Source: Candidatus Competibacteraceae bacterium (GTDB lineage: Bacteria; Pseudomonadota; Gammaproteobacteria; Competibacterales; Competibacteraceae). From it: 64,000 nt of DNA. The position numbers and the translations under genes are program-made. Below are positions 36,925 to 44,601 of the stretch, piece after piece. The stretch lies in NCBI GenBank assembly GCA_016712625.1, contig JADJQQ010000002.1, positions 178,501 through 242,500 of the forward strand, read 5' to 3'. How positions within the stretch are numbered: position 1 is the first letter of the stretch; each line of letters begins with the position of its first letter. Below the pieces are notes generated by a model, which was not told the DNA's origin, did not search any database, and worked only from the letters and a program-made list of their open reading frames with translations.

Positions 36925-37593
36925 CTATCCCTCCACGTTCTTAGGGTGGGCCGGTTCAGGTGAAGCCGGTACGCTGGATGGGCTGTGGGCGACCGAATCA
37001 CCGGTTTGGCTAAATGCGTAGACCCACGGATTGGTACTGATCTCCTTGGACTTTGGGTCTGGAGATAACCCTAAATGGGCCAGATGCTTGGAAAACTCCG
37101 ATTGCGTAACGCCAGGCAGTTGAGGGGTCGCGCCCAAAATGACTTGAATGGCGTCAGGCGTTAAGTGCGTGGTGAGTGCCAGTTTTCTCATTAATGGCTC
37201 GCGGCCTTCGGCTTCGGGCAACGCGAAGGTAGCGGCTAGCCGCTCGCGCTCCTGTGTGCGACCTTCAGCTTCGGCCTCGTTATAGGCTTGCAAGAAGCTT
37301 GCAATATATTCAATAACAACCGCCTCATTTTCCGCATAATTCTGAGCACCCGCGACGGCGCGGGCATAAAGGGAGGGTTCCGCATCTACAAACAGACGGG
37401 TCTTAAGGCTCGCAAAATCGGCAGGCTTGGCCGTGGTCGGCGTGACGGCGACAGTAGCAGGAGCAGGCGGAACCGTATCCCTCCAAGCAGTTACCAGTTG
37501 ACCCACGGCTTGACTATCCTGGGGGGCGTGAGCATTTGCTTGCTGGGCGTCCTGTTGGGCTTTTTTTATGCTATCAGACAAGTAAGGGATCAT
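36925..37593 (-). CDS. hypothetical protein of the element
   Basis: This 222-residue, Ala/Pro-rich protein is not recognised with confidence. Residues about 125-155 (LPEAEGREPLMRKLALTTHL) resemble the C-terminal tail found after phage S49/SppA-type head proteases and in related scaffold-like proteins. The catalytic domain itself is absent. The rest is low-complexity and probably partly disordered (ends SPSSVPASPEPAHPKN). It sits in a tight minus-strand series with the Mor-like gene (4 bp) and the next coiled-coil gene. Confidence 0.6.
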   Translation of the reverse strand: MIPYLSDSIKKAQQDAQQANAHAPQDSQAVGQLVTAWRDTVPPAPATVAVTPTTAKPADFASLKTRLFVDAEPSLYARAVAGAQNYAENEAVVIEYIASFLQAYNEAEAEGRTQERERLAATFALPEAEGREPLMRKLALTTHLTPDAIQVILGATPQLPGVTQSEFSKHLAHLGLSPDPKSKEISTNPWVYAFSQTGDSVAHSPSSVPASPEPAHPKNVEG

Positions 37594-37603
37594 CAGCTAA
37601 TTC

Positions 37604-38134
37604 CTAGAGTTGTGAATCGGGAGCAAGGACAATCGCCGGGGGTGCATCGGCGCGACGGTAGAACTCGCGGCCTTGGGCCTCAAGGGTACGGATCAGTTTT
37701 TCCTCCTCCCGTTCGAGCGTATTGATTTGCACTTCAAGCTGTTTTCGCAGCGCTTGCCGTTTGCTAGAGTCAGGCAAGCTGTCCGGGATGAGTCGCTTGA
37801 TGTCGGCTTCTAGTAGCTTTTCCAGTACCGGCTGAGCGGTGAGGATGAGTAAATCCACCAAGTGGTCGGTATCGACGGCTTGATGAAGGTTATAGCTGAG
37901 GGGTGCGAGTTGTGGCTTAGCCCCACGCCATTGCAAGTTAGCGGCGTTAGCGGCGATGCGCTCCTGTGCCAATTGCCCACGATTGGCCAGGGCGGTCTTC
38001 ATTTGGGCGATGGCCTCAGTCTGTGATAGCAAGTCCGGGTTTTGCTCAAACAGCGCTTGTTGTTTATCGGCCAGTTCAACGCGCAGCGCTTGCAAGCGTT
38101 CCTCAAAGTGTTGAGGGGTCTTTTTCAGGATCAT
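37604..38134 (-). CDS. hypothetical coiled-coil protein of the element
   Basis: This 176-residue protein is not recognised. Residues about 5-55 and 130-165 are charged, heptad-like helices (ERLQALRVELADKQQALFEQ; VQINTLEREEEKLIRTLE). The ATG at 38134 overlaps the stop of the upstream gene as ATGA, supporting both the start and co-translation with its neighbour. The upstream protein begins with the similar segment EERLQALRIKL, so the two may be partners or diverged copies. Confidence 0.62.
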   Translation of the reverse strand: MILKKTPQHFEERLQALRVELADKQQALFEQNPDLLSQTEAIAQMKTALANRGQLAQERIAANAANLQWRGAKPQLAPLSYNLHQAVDTDHLVDLLILTAQPVLEKLLEADIKRLIPDSLPDSSKRQALRKQLEVQINTLEREEEKLIRTLEAQGREFYRRADAPPAIVLAPDSQL

Positions 38135-38517
38135 GGCGCTACCCCACGGCGTTGGTCTCTGAGCCACTGCTCGCAATGACCGATCAGTTCATTGAGCGGT
38201 GATTGAATGGCCTCTAAGCGTTCAAGCTCTGCTTGCAGTGGCATTATTTCCACTTCATGGGGCTGAATAGAAGCCAGCAATTTTTTATATTCCGCCTCCT
38301 GAGCAGCACCCTTCCCGCCAAAATAGAGGCTGAAATGCTGCGATAAATTGGAAGGCCGGATACCCTCCAGCGTTGGAAAGTCGGCTCTCATTTTCTGCCG
38401 AATTTGAGCAATCGCTTGATTGTGGTCTTGAATGGCTTCATAAATGCTGCGCACCGACCCTGTGACCGCTTTCAACTTGATGCGCAGCGCTTGCAATCGT
38501 TCTTCTTGTCCTGTCAT
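38131..38517 (-). CDS. hypothetical coiled-coil protein of the element
   Basis: This 128-residue protein begins MTGQEERLQALRIKLKAV and is largely helical and charged, with a second helical stretch near the C-terminus (LQAELERLEAIQSPLNELI). The ATG at 38517 is preceded by AAGGG. It overlaps the next coiled-coil gene by 4 bp (ATGA). No family was recognised. The shared N-terminal EERLQALR motif with that neighbour is the only internal clue. Confidence 0.6.
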   Translation of the reverse strand: MTGQEERLQALRIKLKAVTGSVRSIYEAIQDHNQAIAQIRQKMRADFPTLEGIRPSNLSQHFSLYFGGKGAAQEAEYKKLLASIQPHEVEIMPLQAELERLEAIQSPLNELIGHCEQWLRDQRRGVAP

Positions 38518-38584
38518 ACCCTTGCCTCGTTGATGGCCGATACGGGGAGGATAGCTTGAAGGTATTGCAAGGAATATCAGTCGC

Positions 38585-38995
38585 TTATTGCACACCTGCA
38601 CAGATATTGAGCAATTGGCGGGGTTTGCTGGGCAAGCGCCCGTAGCCCTGTGCCAGGCAGAGCAGATGCGTCAAGCGGCTGGTTGAAATGTGGCCCAACT
38701 GATACCGCCGATAGGCCGTGGGCAGTCGGGCAATCGCAGCGGCCAGATTTTGCGCTCTGGCCCAGTCGGAACCACCAGCCACCAATAACCAGGCTTGGTG
38801 AAGGTAGGCATTACGCATTTTAAGCCGGGCTTTGGTGGCGGCGGTGCGTTGGCCTGGTGCCGGTCGGAGGTCAAACGCGACATCGAGCGGTATCCCCGCT
38901 AACCACTGGCTGTACCCGCGGTCGATCCAACTCGCCAGTGGCGGCGATAGTCGCGCGCGTTCTAGGTGCAGTCGCTCAAAGTGTTCGGCGCTCAT
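38585..38995 (-). CDS. hypothetical protein of the element
   Basis: This 136-residue, Arg-rich protein is mainly helical (LASWIDRGYSQWLAGIPLDV; ARLKMRNAYLHQAWLLVAGG). I do not recognise it. No strong ribosome-binding site precedes the ATG at 38995. It occupies the only open frame in this stretch and keeps the strand and spacing of the surrounding genes. Confidence 0.55.
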   Translation of the reverse strand: MSAEHFERLHLERARLSPPLASWIDRGYSQWLAGIPLDVAFDLRPAPGQRTAATKARLKMRNAYLHQAWLLVAGGSDWARAQNLAAAIARLPTAYRRYQLGHISTSRLTHLLCLAQGYGRLPSKPRQLLNICAGVQ

Positions 38996-39084
38996 AAAAT
39001 ATTTTTACTAAGAAACCTCAAAAAATGGCGAATACCGGGGTTCTAACTCCCCCGTGGATGGAGTCCCTCAGGAAGGACCCGTCT

Positions 39085-39183
39085 CTATCGCGGGTGCTTT
39101 GTGGGCTTGAGACAGACACGCTTTTGCTCGCGGGCTGCCTTGCGCTGCTCGCGGATTTGGGTACTACGGCGTTTGCGCTTCAT
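39085..39183 (-). CDS. very small basic peptide (32 aa)
   Basis: A 32-codon frame begins ATG two bases after the stop of the SSB-like gene and encodes a strongly basic peptide (MKRKRRSTQIREQRKAARE then a QKRVCLKPTKHPR end). The close spacing and charge suggest a nucleic-acid-binding peptide or simply a chance frame. No homolog was recognised. Confidence 0.3.
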   Translation of the reverse strand: MKRKRRSTQIREQRKAAREQKRVCLKPTKHPR

Positions 39184-39185
39184 GG

Positions 39186-39569
39186 CTAGAAGTCCAGGGC
39201 ATCGTTAAAAGGGGCAGCAGCCGTTGCTACCGGTCGTGCTGATCGTGAGAACGGTTCTGTGCGCTGCGCTTTGGGCTTGGCTCGTAGCGTAATGATTTGG
39301 TCAATCACCACATCTAACCCGGCTTGCGGGGTGCCTTGCTTGTCAGTCCAGGTCTTAAGCGTGGCTTTACCACTGATGGCTACAGCGCTTTGGTCTTTCA
39401 GCCGTGCTAAGGCGTCGGCTTCGCTGCCAAAGCCAATCAACGAGAGCCAGACACTCCCGCCTTTGCCGTCATCGGCGCGTAACCGGGCCGTGGTGAAGGG
39501 TTTACCGTTTTGGCTGGTGCGGCTTTGAGGATCGCCGTACAACGTGCCCGTGCAAAGTGTTCTGATCAT
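39186..39569 (-). CDS. SSB-like single-stranded DNA-binding protein (OB fold)
   Basis: This 127-residue protein follows the OB-fold pattern of short SSB/PriB-like proteins: GTLYGDPQSRTSQNGKPF, then TTARLRADDGKGGSVWLSLI and the GFGSEADALARLKDQSAVAI segment (about 1-75). It ends in an acidic-hydrophobic tip NDALDF, like the DDDIPF-type tail through which SSB recruits partners. Its ATG overlaps the stop of the upstream frame as ATGA. Together with the prim-pol/helicase gene it forms a replication module of the element. Confidence 0.75.
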   Translation of the reverse strand: MIRTLCTGTLYGDPQSRTSQNGKPFTTARLRADDGKGGSVWLSLIGFGSEADALARLKDQSAVAISGKATLKTWTDKQGTPQAGLDVVIDQIITLRAKPKAQRTEPFSRSARPVATAAAPFNDALDF

Positions 39570-40129
39570 GCCTCACCTCCCACAGGCCACCAATACAGCC
39601 CCTCAGCCTGTGTCCTGATCCGGCCATGATCGAGCAGAGCAAACACGGTATCCGTATCAATCCCGGCCTTATGCAGCGCTCGCCAGTAATCACGACGATG
39701 GACCAACGCGCCTTTCCCATCATGACCACCGTCCACCAGGTGAGCGACACACCGGGCATAGAGGGTCTGAAGCACGGTGAGTGCGGCGGCTTGTTGTGGG
39801 GTAATAGCTTTTTGCGCAGTCTCAGAGGCTGCTAAAGTTGCTAATTCTGCTAAACGCGCTGTATCTGCTTGTTTTTCATCAGCTATTAGCGATTATTCAT
39901 TTGCTTATCTTTTGCTAAAGTTTGCTAATCGGTTGCTAATCTCTGGGGTCGCTGGCGGTGCTGGGGTGTCGATTAGCAAAGGATTAGCAGGGATTAGCAA
40001 AAGATTAGCAAGCGCATTTCCTTTTAAATCAATGAGATTAGCAGGATTAGCAGGATTAGCAGCATTCTGAAGTGCTAACTTTTGATTTTCAGGGGCCAGG
40101 TCAGCTAAGGCGAGTCCTGAAAAGCTCAT
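39566..40129 (-). CDS. element protein coded over the TTAGCA repeats, probably interrupted by two compensating indels
   Basis: Two open segments in one frame, 39905-40129 and about 39566-39892, are separated by two in-frame TAA codons. Removing one base near 39921 and adding one near 39887 removes both stops and gives a 187-residue protein. It starts MSFSGLALADLAPENQ, has a repeated NPANPANL-type section, an Ala-rich helix and a C-terminal part (QTLYARCVAHLVDGGHDGKG; DYWRALHKAGIDTDTVFALL). The start overlaps the replication gene stop as ATGA, and the end overlaps the SSB-like start as ATGA, supporting one coupled gene. As written, only the 74-residue first part and a 69-residue GTG-initiated last part are open. 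Confidence 0.5.
39830..40061. repeat. cluster of TTAGCA / TGCTAA iteron-like repeats
   Basis: GATTAGCA occurs at 39971-39978, 39982-39989, 39992-39999, 40003-40010, 40036-40043, 40045-40052 and 40054-40061. Inverted TGCTAATC copies lie at 39923-39930 and 39934-39941. Shorter TGCTAA copies occur at about 39830, 39848 and 39913. Spacing is 9-11 bp within each group, about one helical turn. They directly follow the prim-pol/helicase gene, where an origin is plausible. The repeats also encode Ala-Asn/Ile repeats in the minus-strand frame, so a purely protein-level origin is possible. Confidence 0.6.
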
Positions 40130-42654
40130 AGCGCGGCCTCCTGTCGGTTAATCCGCCAAACGTCCTTGCGTAGTTTGCCGTCAATCACCACGCCGTCATC
40201 AAGCTTGGTGAGCCAGCGATGTTTAACCAGCACATCCAACAATCGCCGGGCGGTTTTAGCGTCCCGAATACCACTAGGGCCGCATTGGTACACCTTCGCC
40301 AAATGAACATGGGTTTCATTTAAGCCATGCAACCAATCCAGCAGCCGTTGGGCGGCCTGTAACTCTGGATCAGCGATGCCACTGTCATGGATGCGTAGGG
40401 CTTCCGTGAGGTAATAATCCATCAGCAGCAAACCACACGTTATTGTGTTGGCATCGATGACCGTGGCCTCTGGCTGGGCGATGAGGGTCAACACCCCGGC
40501 TAACCGGGCGGCATGTTCAGCGGCCTTACTGGCAAAGCCGCGAATCGGTTCCAGTACCCCCCCCTCGCCCAACTGCCGCTCAATGCGATTGAAGGTTGTC
40601 ACCCAAACCGCCTTGGCCTCCACTGATAGCGACAAGGCACGCGGGGCCAGTTCGTTACGGGTATCAGGCCGTAGCGGATAGGGCCGATACAACAAGGTGG
40701 TCAGGGCTAACCAGTATCGACCGATGGCCGCCTCCTGGGAGGGGTCGCTATTGACATACAACCGGGTTCCCGCTGTGGTATCAGGCCAACTTATCAGCAC
40801 ACGAGCGAGAAAGCCTTGATCCTGGTAGATCGGATCGGCCAACAATTCAGCGGCGACCAAGGGTTGGGTCATTAAATGCAGCGACAGGCGACGGTCATAG
40901 AGGCTGCTCGCCCCATCGCCCCCTCTGACCCGATCCAGCGGGCGACCATCCCACAGCTTGGACAGTGCGCCAATGGTGCGTAGCCGGGCATCGCGGGCCA
41001 AGGCATGACCGCCGACAAATAACGCGCCCTCATCCGAGAACAAGCCTAAGCTGGGCTGGCCGTTGGCGAAGAGCTTGAATAGCCCTTCGCTGGTCGGATC
41101 GCCCGCCAGCAGATTAGGGAGGAAGGGCGCTTCGGGCGCTTCGCCCAGCGCCCCCAAGGCTTTGGATTTCTCTTGGCTCGCTGTTCTTACTTTACTTAAG
41201 TCGGCTGCCTTTTCCTTGATCGCCGCTGATTCCGCCTGTTCCCAAACACGAACCGCGCTTTTGTAATCGGCCATTGCGAGTTTGTGGCCATCCACCAATT
41301 CCCGCTGTCGGATCATGACCGGCTGTAACACGAGAGTATCAACGCCGGTTTTTCGCTCTCCTGATGCGCCAATGGTGAGAAGGAATAGAGAGAGCGGAAT
41401 CACCCGGCCATCAATCACCACATTAGCGTGGCCTTGTGCGGCCAGGGCGGCCGCGCCTAGCAGCGATTGGGCAATGAGCGGGATCGGGGCTTGTAATGTC
41501 CGCTGGACAGCCACCAACGCCGGGCCAAGAATCGGGCCTAGCGCTTCCACTGGGTACGGGGCCGCTGGAATCGCCGCACGCCGTAAGGGGTCAGGGGGTG
41601 CATTACTGGGCGGTGTTTTGCTCCCTAATGAGTCGGCATAGCCTTCTTGCTCAGGGGGTGGGCTGTCGGTGCGCTGACTCTGCGGCTCAGGTCTGGGCTG
41701 TTTGAGTTCGATACCCAACCCCACCGCAGCAGCCTTGATCGCTGCTTTCACATCGCCTTGATGGTCGAGTAGGCAAAAAACCGAGAACGCATCATGCGCA
41801 TGACCGTCATTGAGCGCACAAGACCCATTACTGCTAAAGACCTTGCCACTATCCAGTATCCGAACCGATGGAATCCCGCTGGTGGAGTGCGGGGGTAGAT
41901 AGCGGTTCTTGCCCTTGGGCTTATAGCCGTGGGCCTCTAGCAGCGAGCGGACATCGTGCGCCTGATTGAAGTGGCCGATGATATCCAGATGGGGCCTAGC
42001 CTCTGAGGTATACGGCGCGGCCTTGGGTTCAACCGGCGCAGACCACGGACACAGGGCTTGTAGCTCCGGTAGCCAGGCACTCCAGTTCGTCCACAGTTCC
42101 AGTAATGCGGGGGGTGGTTCGGGCAGCGCTAGTGGATCGTCTGGCAGTGGGGTCAGCCATTCATAGCGCTTGCCGGAGGGGTGTTTGCTGGGCGGTAGAA
42201 CGTCCTGATTGGCACCCGCCCGAAGCTCGAACAGGGTGATTTTCCCTTCAGCAGCGCTCCGTCCAGGCCACTCCAGTTTAACCAGCGGTAAATCCATCCC
42301 GGCAGGTTGCCGGAACAGCAGCCGGAAGTTGCCGGGCTTGCCTTCAACCGTTGGCGTGCCTTGGCGTAAGAGGTCCAGATCGAACCCAAATTCAGCGAAC
42401 ACGCCACGAGTGCATTCGACCTGATCGACATCTAATGAGCAGGTCTTAACGTCCCCTAAGCCATGCACAATACCAATATTGCGGGCGGTGCCGTTCCAAA
42501 TCTCCAACACCTGGTCAGGCGTCACAACGGCCTTTGCGTGCGTATTCCATCCGGGATGGGTGGGCGCTTTGCTGCCATGCGCCATCCAGGTGAGCGCAAA
42601 ACCACGCGCCACATAGCCCAGCGCAGCGGCTTGCAGATCGGGTTCAACAGTCAT
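40126..42654 (-). CDS. replication protein: prim-pol-type N-terminus and DUF3987 helicase-like C-terminus
   Basis: This 842-residue protein has an N-terminal bifunctional primase/polymerase-like region (about 1-200: ALGYVARGFALTWMAHGSKA, then HPGWN, DVDQVECTRG and the LFELRAGANQDVLPPSKHP motif near 150-170). The DUF3987 region covers about 370-800, with IGASGERKTGVDTLV resembling a Walker A, EAPFLPNLLAGDPTSEGLFK, and SDEGALFVGGHAL as the Walker B-like part. The ATG at 42654 follows GGAG by six bases. Such proteins initiate replication of satellites and integrative elements. The iteron-like repeats just downstream support this role. Confidence 0.82.
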   Translation of the reverse strand: MTVEPDLQAAALGYVARGFALTWMAHGSKAPTHPGWNTHAKAVVTPDQVLEIWNGTARNIGIVHGLGDVKTCSLDVDQVECTRGVFAEFGFDLDLLRQGTPTVEGKPGNFRLLFRQPAGMDLPLVKLEWPGRSAAEGKITLFELRAGANQDVLPPSKHPSGKRYEWLTPLPDDPLALPEPPPALLELWTNWSAWLPELQALCPWSAPVEPKAAPYTSEARPHLDIIGHFNQAHDVRSLLEAHGYKPKGKNRYLPPHSTSGIPSVRILDSGKVFSSNGSCALNDGHAHDAFSVFCLLDHQGDVKAAIKAAAVGLGIELKQPRPEPQSQRTDSPPPEQEGYADSLGSKTPPSNAPPDPLRRAAIPAAPYPVEALGPILGPALVAVQRTLQAPIPLIAQSLLGAAALAAQGHANVVIDGRVIPLSLFLLTIGASGERKTGVDTLVLQPVMIRQRELVDGHKLAMADYKSAVRVWEQAESAAIKEKAADLSKVRTASQEKSKALGALGEAPEAPFLPNLLAGDPTSEGLFKLFANGQPSLGLFSDEGALFVGGHALARDARLRTIGALSKLWDGRPLDRVRGGDGASSLYDRRLSLHLMTQPLVAAELLADPIYQDQGFLARVLISWPDTTAGTRLYVNSDPSQEAAIGRYWLALTTLLYRPYPLRPDTRNELAPRALSLSVEAKAVWVTTFNRIERQLGEGGVLEPIRGFASKAAEHAARLAGVLTLIAQPEATVIDANTITCGLLLMDYYLTEALRIHDSGIADPELQAAQRLLDWLHGLNETHVHLAKVYQCGPSGIRDAKTARRLLDVLVKHRWLTKLDDGVVIDGKLRKDVWRINRQEAAL

Positions 42655-42852
42655 ATCAATCTCCAAAAGAGAGGCTGACACCGCACCCATTCCAAAGTAG
42701 AATATCTATGGTGTTCTGATATTCTTTTGCGTTATGGCGTAAGGCGTGCGGGGCCAGTCTCTTACAGTAAAGGGGCTGGCCTCAGTTGTTTTGGGGTTCG
42801 ATTAACGCCCGTCCCCAGCTTGGCAATTTGGGCATTAGTGTTAGGGACGCGC

Positions 42853-43272
42853 TCATTTCGCATCCTCCTCGCCCAGCGTCTGCCGGATCGCATCCGCCAT
42901 CGCGCCCGCAATAATCGCCCGCTTTCGAATCACATCCGGGGCCTCGGCAAGGCGGTCTTCTTGTTCGCGGTTCGCCCTTCGAAGGGCCTCCCGCTCGACT
43001 TCATCCAGCTGATGCTTGCGCCCTGCCGCCATGCTGAGGTATTCGCTGATGCGCTCTAGCGCAGTCGCCAGACCCTGGAGTTGCAGAAATAGCCCACACC
43101 GTGCGCGATGTGATTCCAGGTTAGTGGTTGTTTCATCTCCGAACAGATCGGCCAGCATCCACAAGGTGGCGGCGCAATTGTCAATGCCATCGCGGTAGTT
43201 GCCACCGTCAACAGTTTCATCGTGGAACAGGGGATGGGACAGAGGGATTGCTTCAGGGGTGTTACCGGCCAT
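42853..43272 (-). CDS. hypothetical protein of the element
   Basis: This 139-residue acidic protein is not recognised. A probable globular helical part (GIDNCAATLWMLADLFGDET) is followed by a charged helix (KHQLDEVEREALRRANREQE). GGAGG lies seven bases before the ATG at 43272, a strong ribosome-binding site. The gene overlaps the preceding frame by 11 bp. A 198-bp gap separates it from the replication gene, and I saw nothing in that gap apart from that gene's ribosome-binding site. Confidence 0.6.
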   Translation of the reverse strand: MAGNTPEAIPLSHPLFHDETVDGGNYRDGIDNCAATLWMLADLFGDETTTNLESHRARCGLFLQLQGLATALERISEYLSMAAGRKHQLDEVEREALRRANREQEDRLAEAPDVIRKRAIIAGAMADAIRQTLGEEDAK

Positions 43273-43483
43273 TAGTGGCCTCCGTTTGATTTTCGAAGGA
43301 AAGCAGATACCCGGTTAAGGGCGGCTTGGAGGTTAGAAACCGCTCAAGAACGGCGTCGGGTATTGGGTATTTCCCGACCCTCCAAGCCATAGACGGAATC
43401 CAGGCAGGGAGTACAAACAAAAATACCGCAAGTCTGTCGGGTGCGGTTGCCGCCTTTGAGGTTTTCGACGCCTCGATGACCAT
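43262..43483 (-). CDS. small hypothetical protein of the element
   Basis: A 73-codon frame between the alpA-like gene and the 139-residue gene overlaps the latter by 11 bp. It has a short hydrophobic stretch (LAVFLFVLPAWIP, about 18-30). No clear ribosome-binding site was seen. It is kept because it fills the gap on the same strand with an overlap typical of coupled genes. Confidence 0.42.
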   Translation of the reverse strand: MVIEASKTSKAATAPDRLAVFLFVLPAWIPSMAWRVGKYPIPDAVLERFLTSKPPLTGYLLSFENQTEATNGR

Positions 43484-43519
43484 TATAAGCCGGGTTGGCG
43501 GGGATGCAAGAGGCAGTCA

Positions 43520-43741
43520 TTACGCCACCTCTCTACGGTTCGCGGCTAGCCAACTGTCCAGGTCTTGGAGGTCATACCGGATTGCTCTATTGCCCAACCG
43601 AATGAATGGCGGGCCTGCTGAACGATTGGCGCGGCGGCCTTCCATTCGGCCTTGGCGTAGAAAAGACAGGCTAACGCCTAAATAGGTTGCCGCCTCTGGA
43701 TCGGTAAGTAGGCGGCGCTGAATGGACTGTTGGTTTTCCAT
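43520..43741 (-). CDS. AlpA-like HTH regulator / excisionase
   Basis: This 73-residue protein has the helix-turn-helix pattern of AlpA/MerR-type excisionases: LLTDPEAATYLGVSLSFLRQ (about 11-30), then a wing with PPFIRLGNRAIRYDLQDLDS and WLAANR. In P4-like elements AlpA activates int expression and excision. The ATG at 43741 is preferred to a start eight codons upstream. Three palindromic operator-like sequences lie about 60-110 bp upstream, so it may be autoregulated. Confidence 0.82.
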   Translation of the reverse strand: MENQQSIQRRLLTDPEAATYLGVSLSFLRQGRMEGRRANRSAGPPFIRLGNRAIRYDLQDLDSWLAANRREVA

Positions 43742-43799
43742 GATTGCCCTTGGGTTGCTGAACAAGTGGGCGAATCATGGCGTCTGCTCGTAGCAGGTT

Positions 43800-43850
43800 C
43801 TACCTGGGGTAGTGGCCCTCTACCTGGGGTAGTGGCCCTCTACCCGGGTA
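43800..43850. promoter_or_regulatory. three phased palindromes upstream of the alpA-like gene (candidate operators)
   Basis: The perfect inverted repeat CTACC-TGG-GGTAG occurs at 43800-43812 and 43820-43832 within a 20-bp tandem repeat. A third, related palindrome TACCCGGGTA lies at 43841-43850. Centre-to-centre spacing is about 20 bp, two helical turns. The array overlaps the end of the 229-residue gene and precedes the alpA-like gene. A dimeric regulator binding on one face of the helix would explain the spacing. Confidence 0.6.
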
Positions 43851-44529
43851 ATTTTTTAATGCCACGAATCAAATCAGGGCGCTTAAGTTGGGTCGCTACG
43901 TCTTTTAAATCTCCCAGCAGTCGATCTTTATTAAGATTTCGGAATGCAGGCATCTCCAAAAGATCAGTAGCCATCGCAGAGTGTTGACGCCGATCTCCCT
44001 CTAGCCACAGACGGCGTGCTGTTTCTTTGGCTTGGTGATGGTGAGTTGTACGGTCTAGGTGTTGCCGCTTAGCATTCACCCGTCCTGCTTCCCGTAACGC
44101 TGACTGAATAGATTTATCCGCCGATTGATCTTCAAGAGCTTGGATAGTTTGCTCTCTGGTAGATTCTACAGGCTTATGCGATGTGTAATTTTCAGGAAAT
44201 AGCAATGGCGGCTTTACGTCCTTAGACTCACACCATGCCAATAAATCAGCTTTCTGTATTGCGGCAAAATACAACCCGTCAATGTCTGACTGCATGCCAT
44301 TCGACATGGTAATGTTGACGTATCGACCAAGCGGAACCAGGCGCTTGGCCTTAAGCTGACCTCTCTCGATTGATCGAATTAGCTCAATAGCTACTAGATG
44401 GATTTCTGGAAAATCGTCACTGTGATTTCTTTTAATCCCAAGAATAGCTGCCGATGCTTCCCATACGGTGAACTCGGTTTTTACTTGATACGGATTAATC
44501 ACAGCGCACCTCACAGCGCATCCCCACAA
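43840..44529 (-). CDS. hypothetical protein of the element, possibly DNA-binding
   Basis: This protein has up to 229 residues. The real start may be a few codons inside, since the first residues (MWGCAVRCAVINPYQ) are not typical. It has a helical N-terminal half (EFTVWEASAAILGIKR; IHLVAIELIRSIERGQLKAK) and a basic C-terminal half (GRVNAKRQHLDRTTHHHQAK). I do not recognise a family. It lies between the integrase and the alpA-like gene, where regulators often sit. Its stop codon falls within the palindrome array. Confidence 0.6.
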   Translation of the reverse strand: MWGCAVRCAVINPYQVKTEFTVWEASAAILGIKRNHSDDFPEIHLVAIELIRSIERGQLKAKRLVPLGRYVNITMSNGMQSDIDGLYFAAIQKADLLAWCESKDVKPPLLFPENYTSHKPVESTREQTIQALEDQSADKSIQSALREAGRVNAKRQHLDRTTHHHQAKETARRLWLEGDRRQHSAMATDLLEMPAFRNLNKDRLLGDLKDVATQLKRPDLIRGIKKLPG

Positions 44530-44601
44530 GGTGGAAACCCATCAGGCCGGTGTGAGGTATCCGGCTTTTCGGCTCGCGACTGCCTAGATGGGTTGAAACG
44601 A

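Noticed and set aside
39830..40061. CRISPR-like array
   Set aside because: The TTAGCA units are only 8 bp with 1-3 bp between them and no spacer-sized intervals. No cas genes are present.
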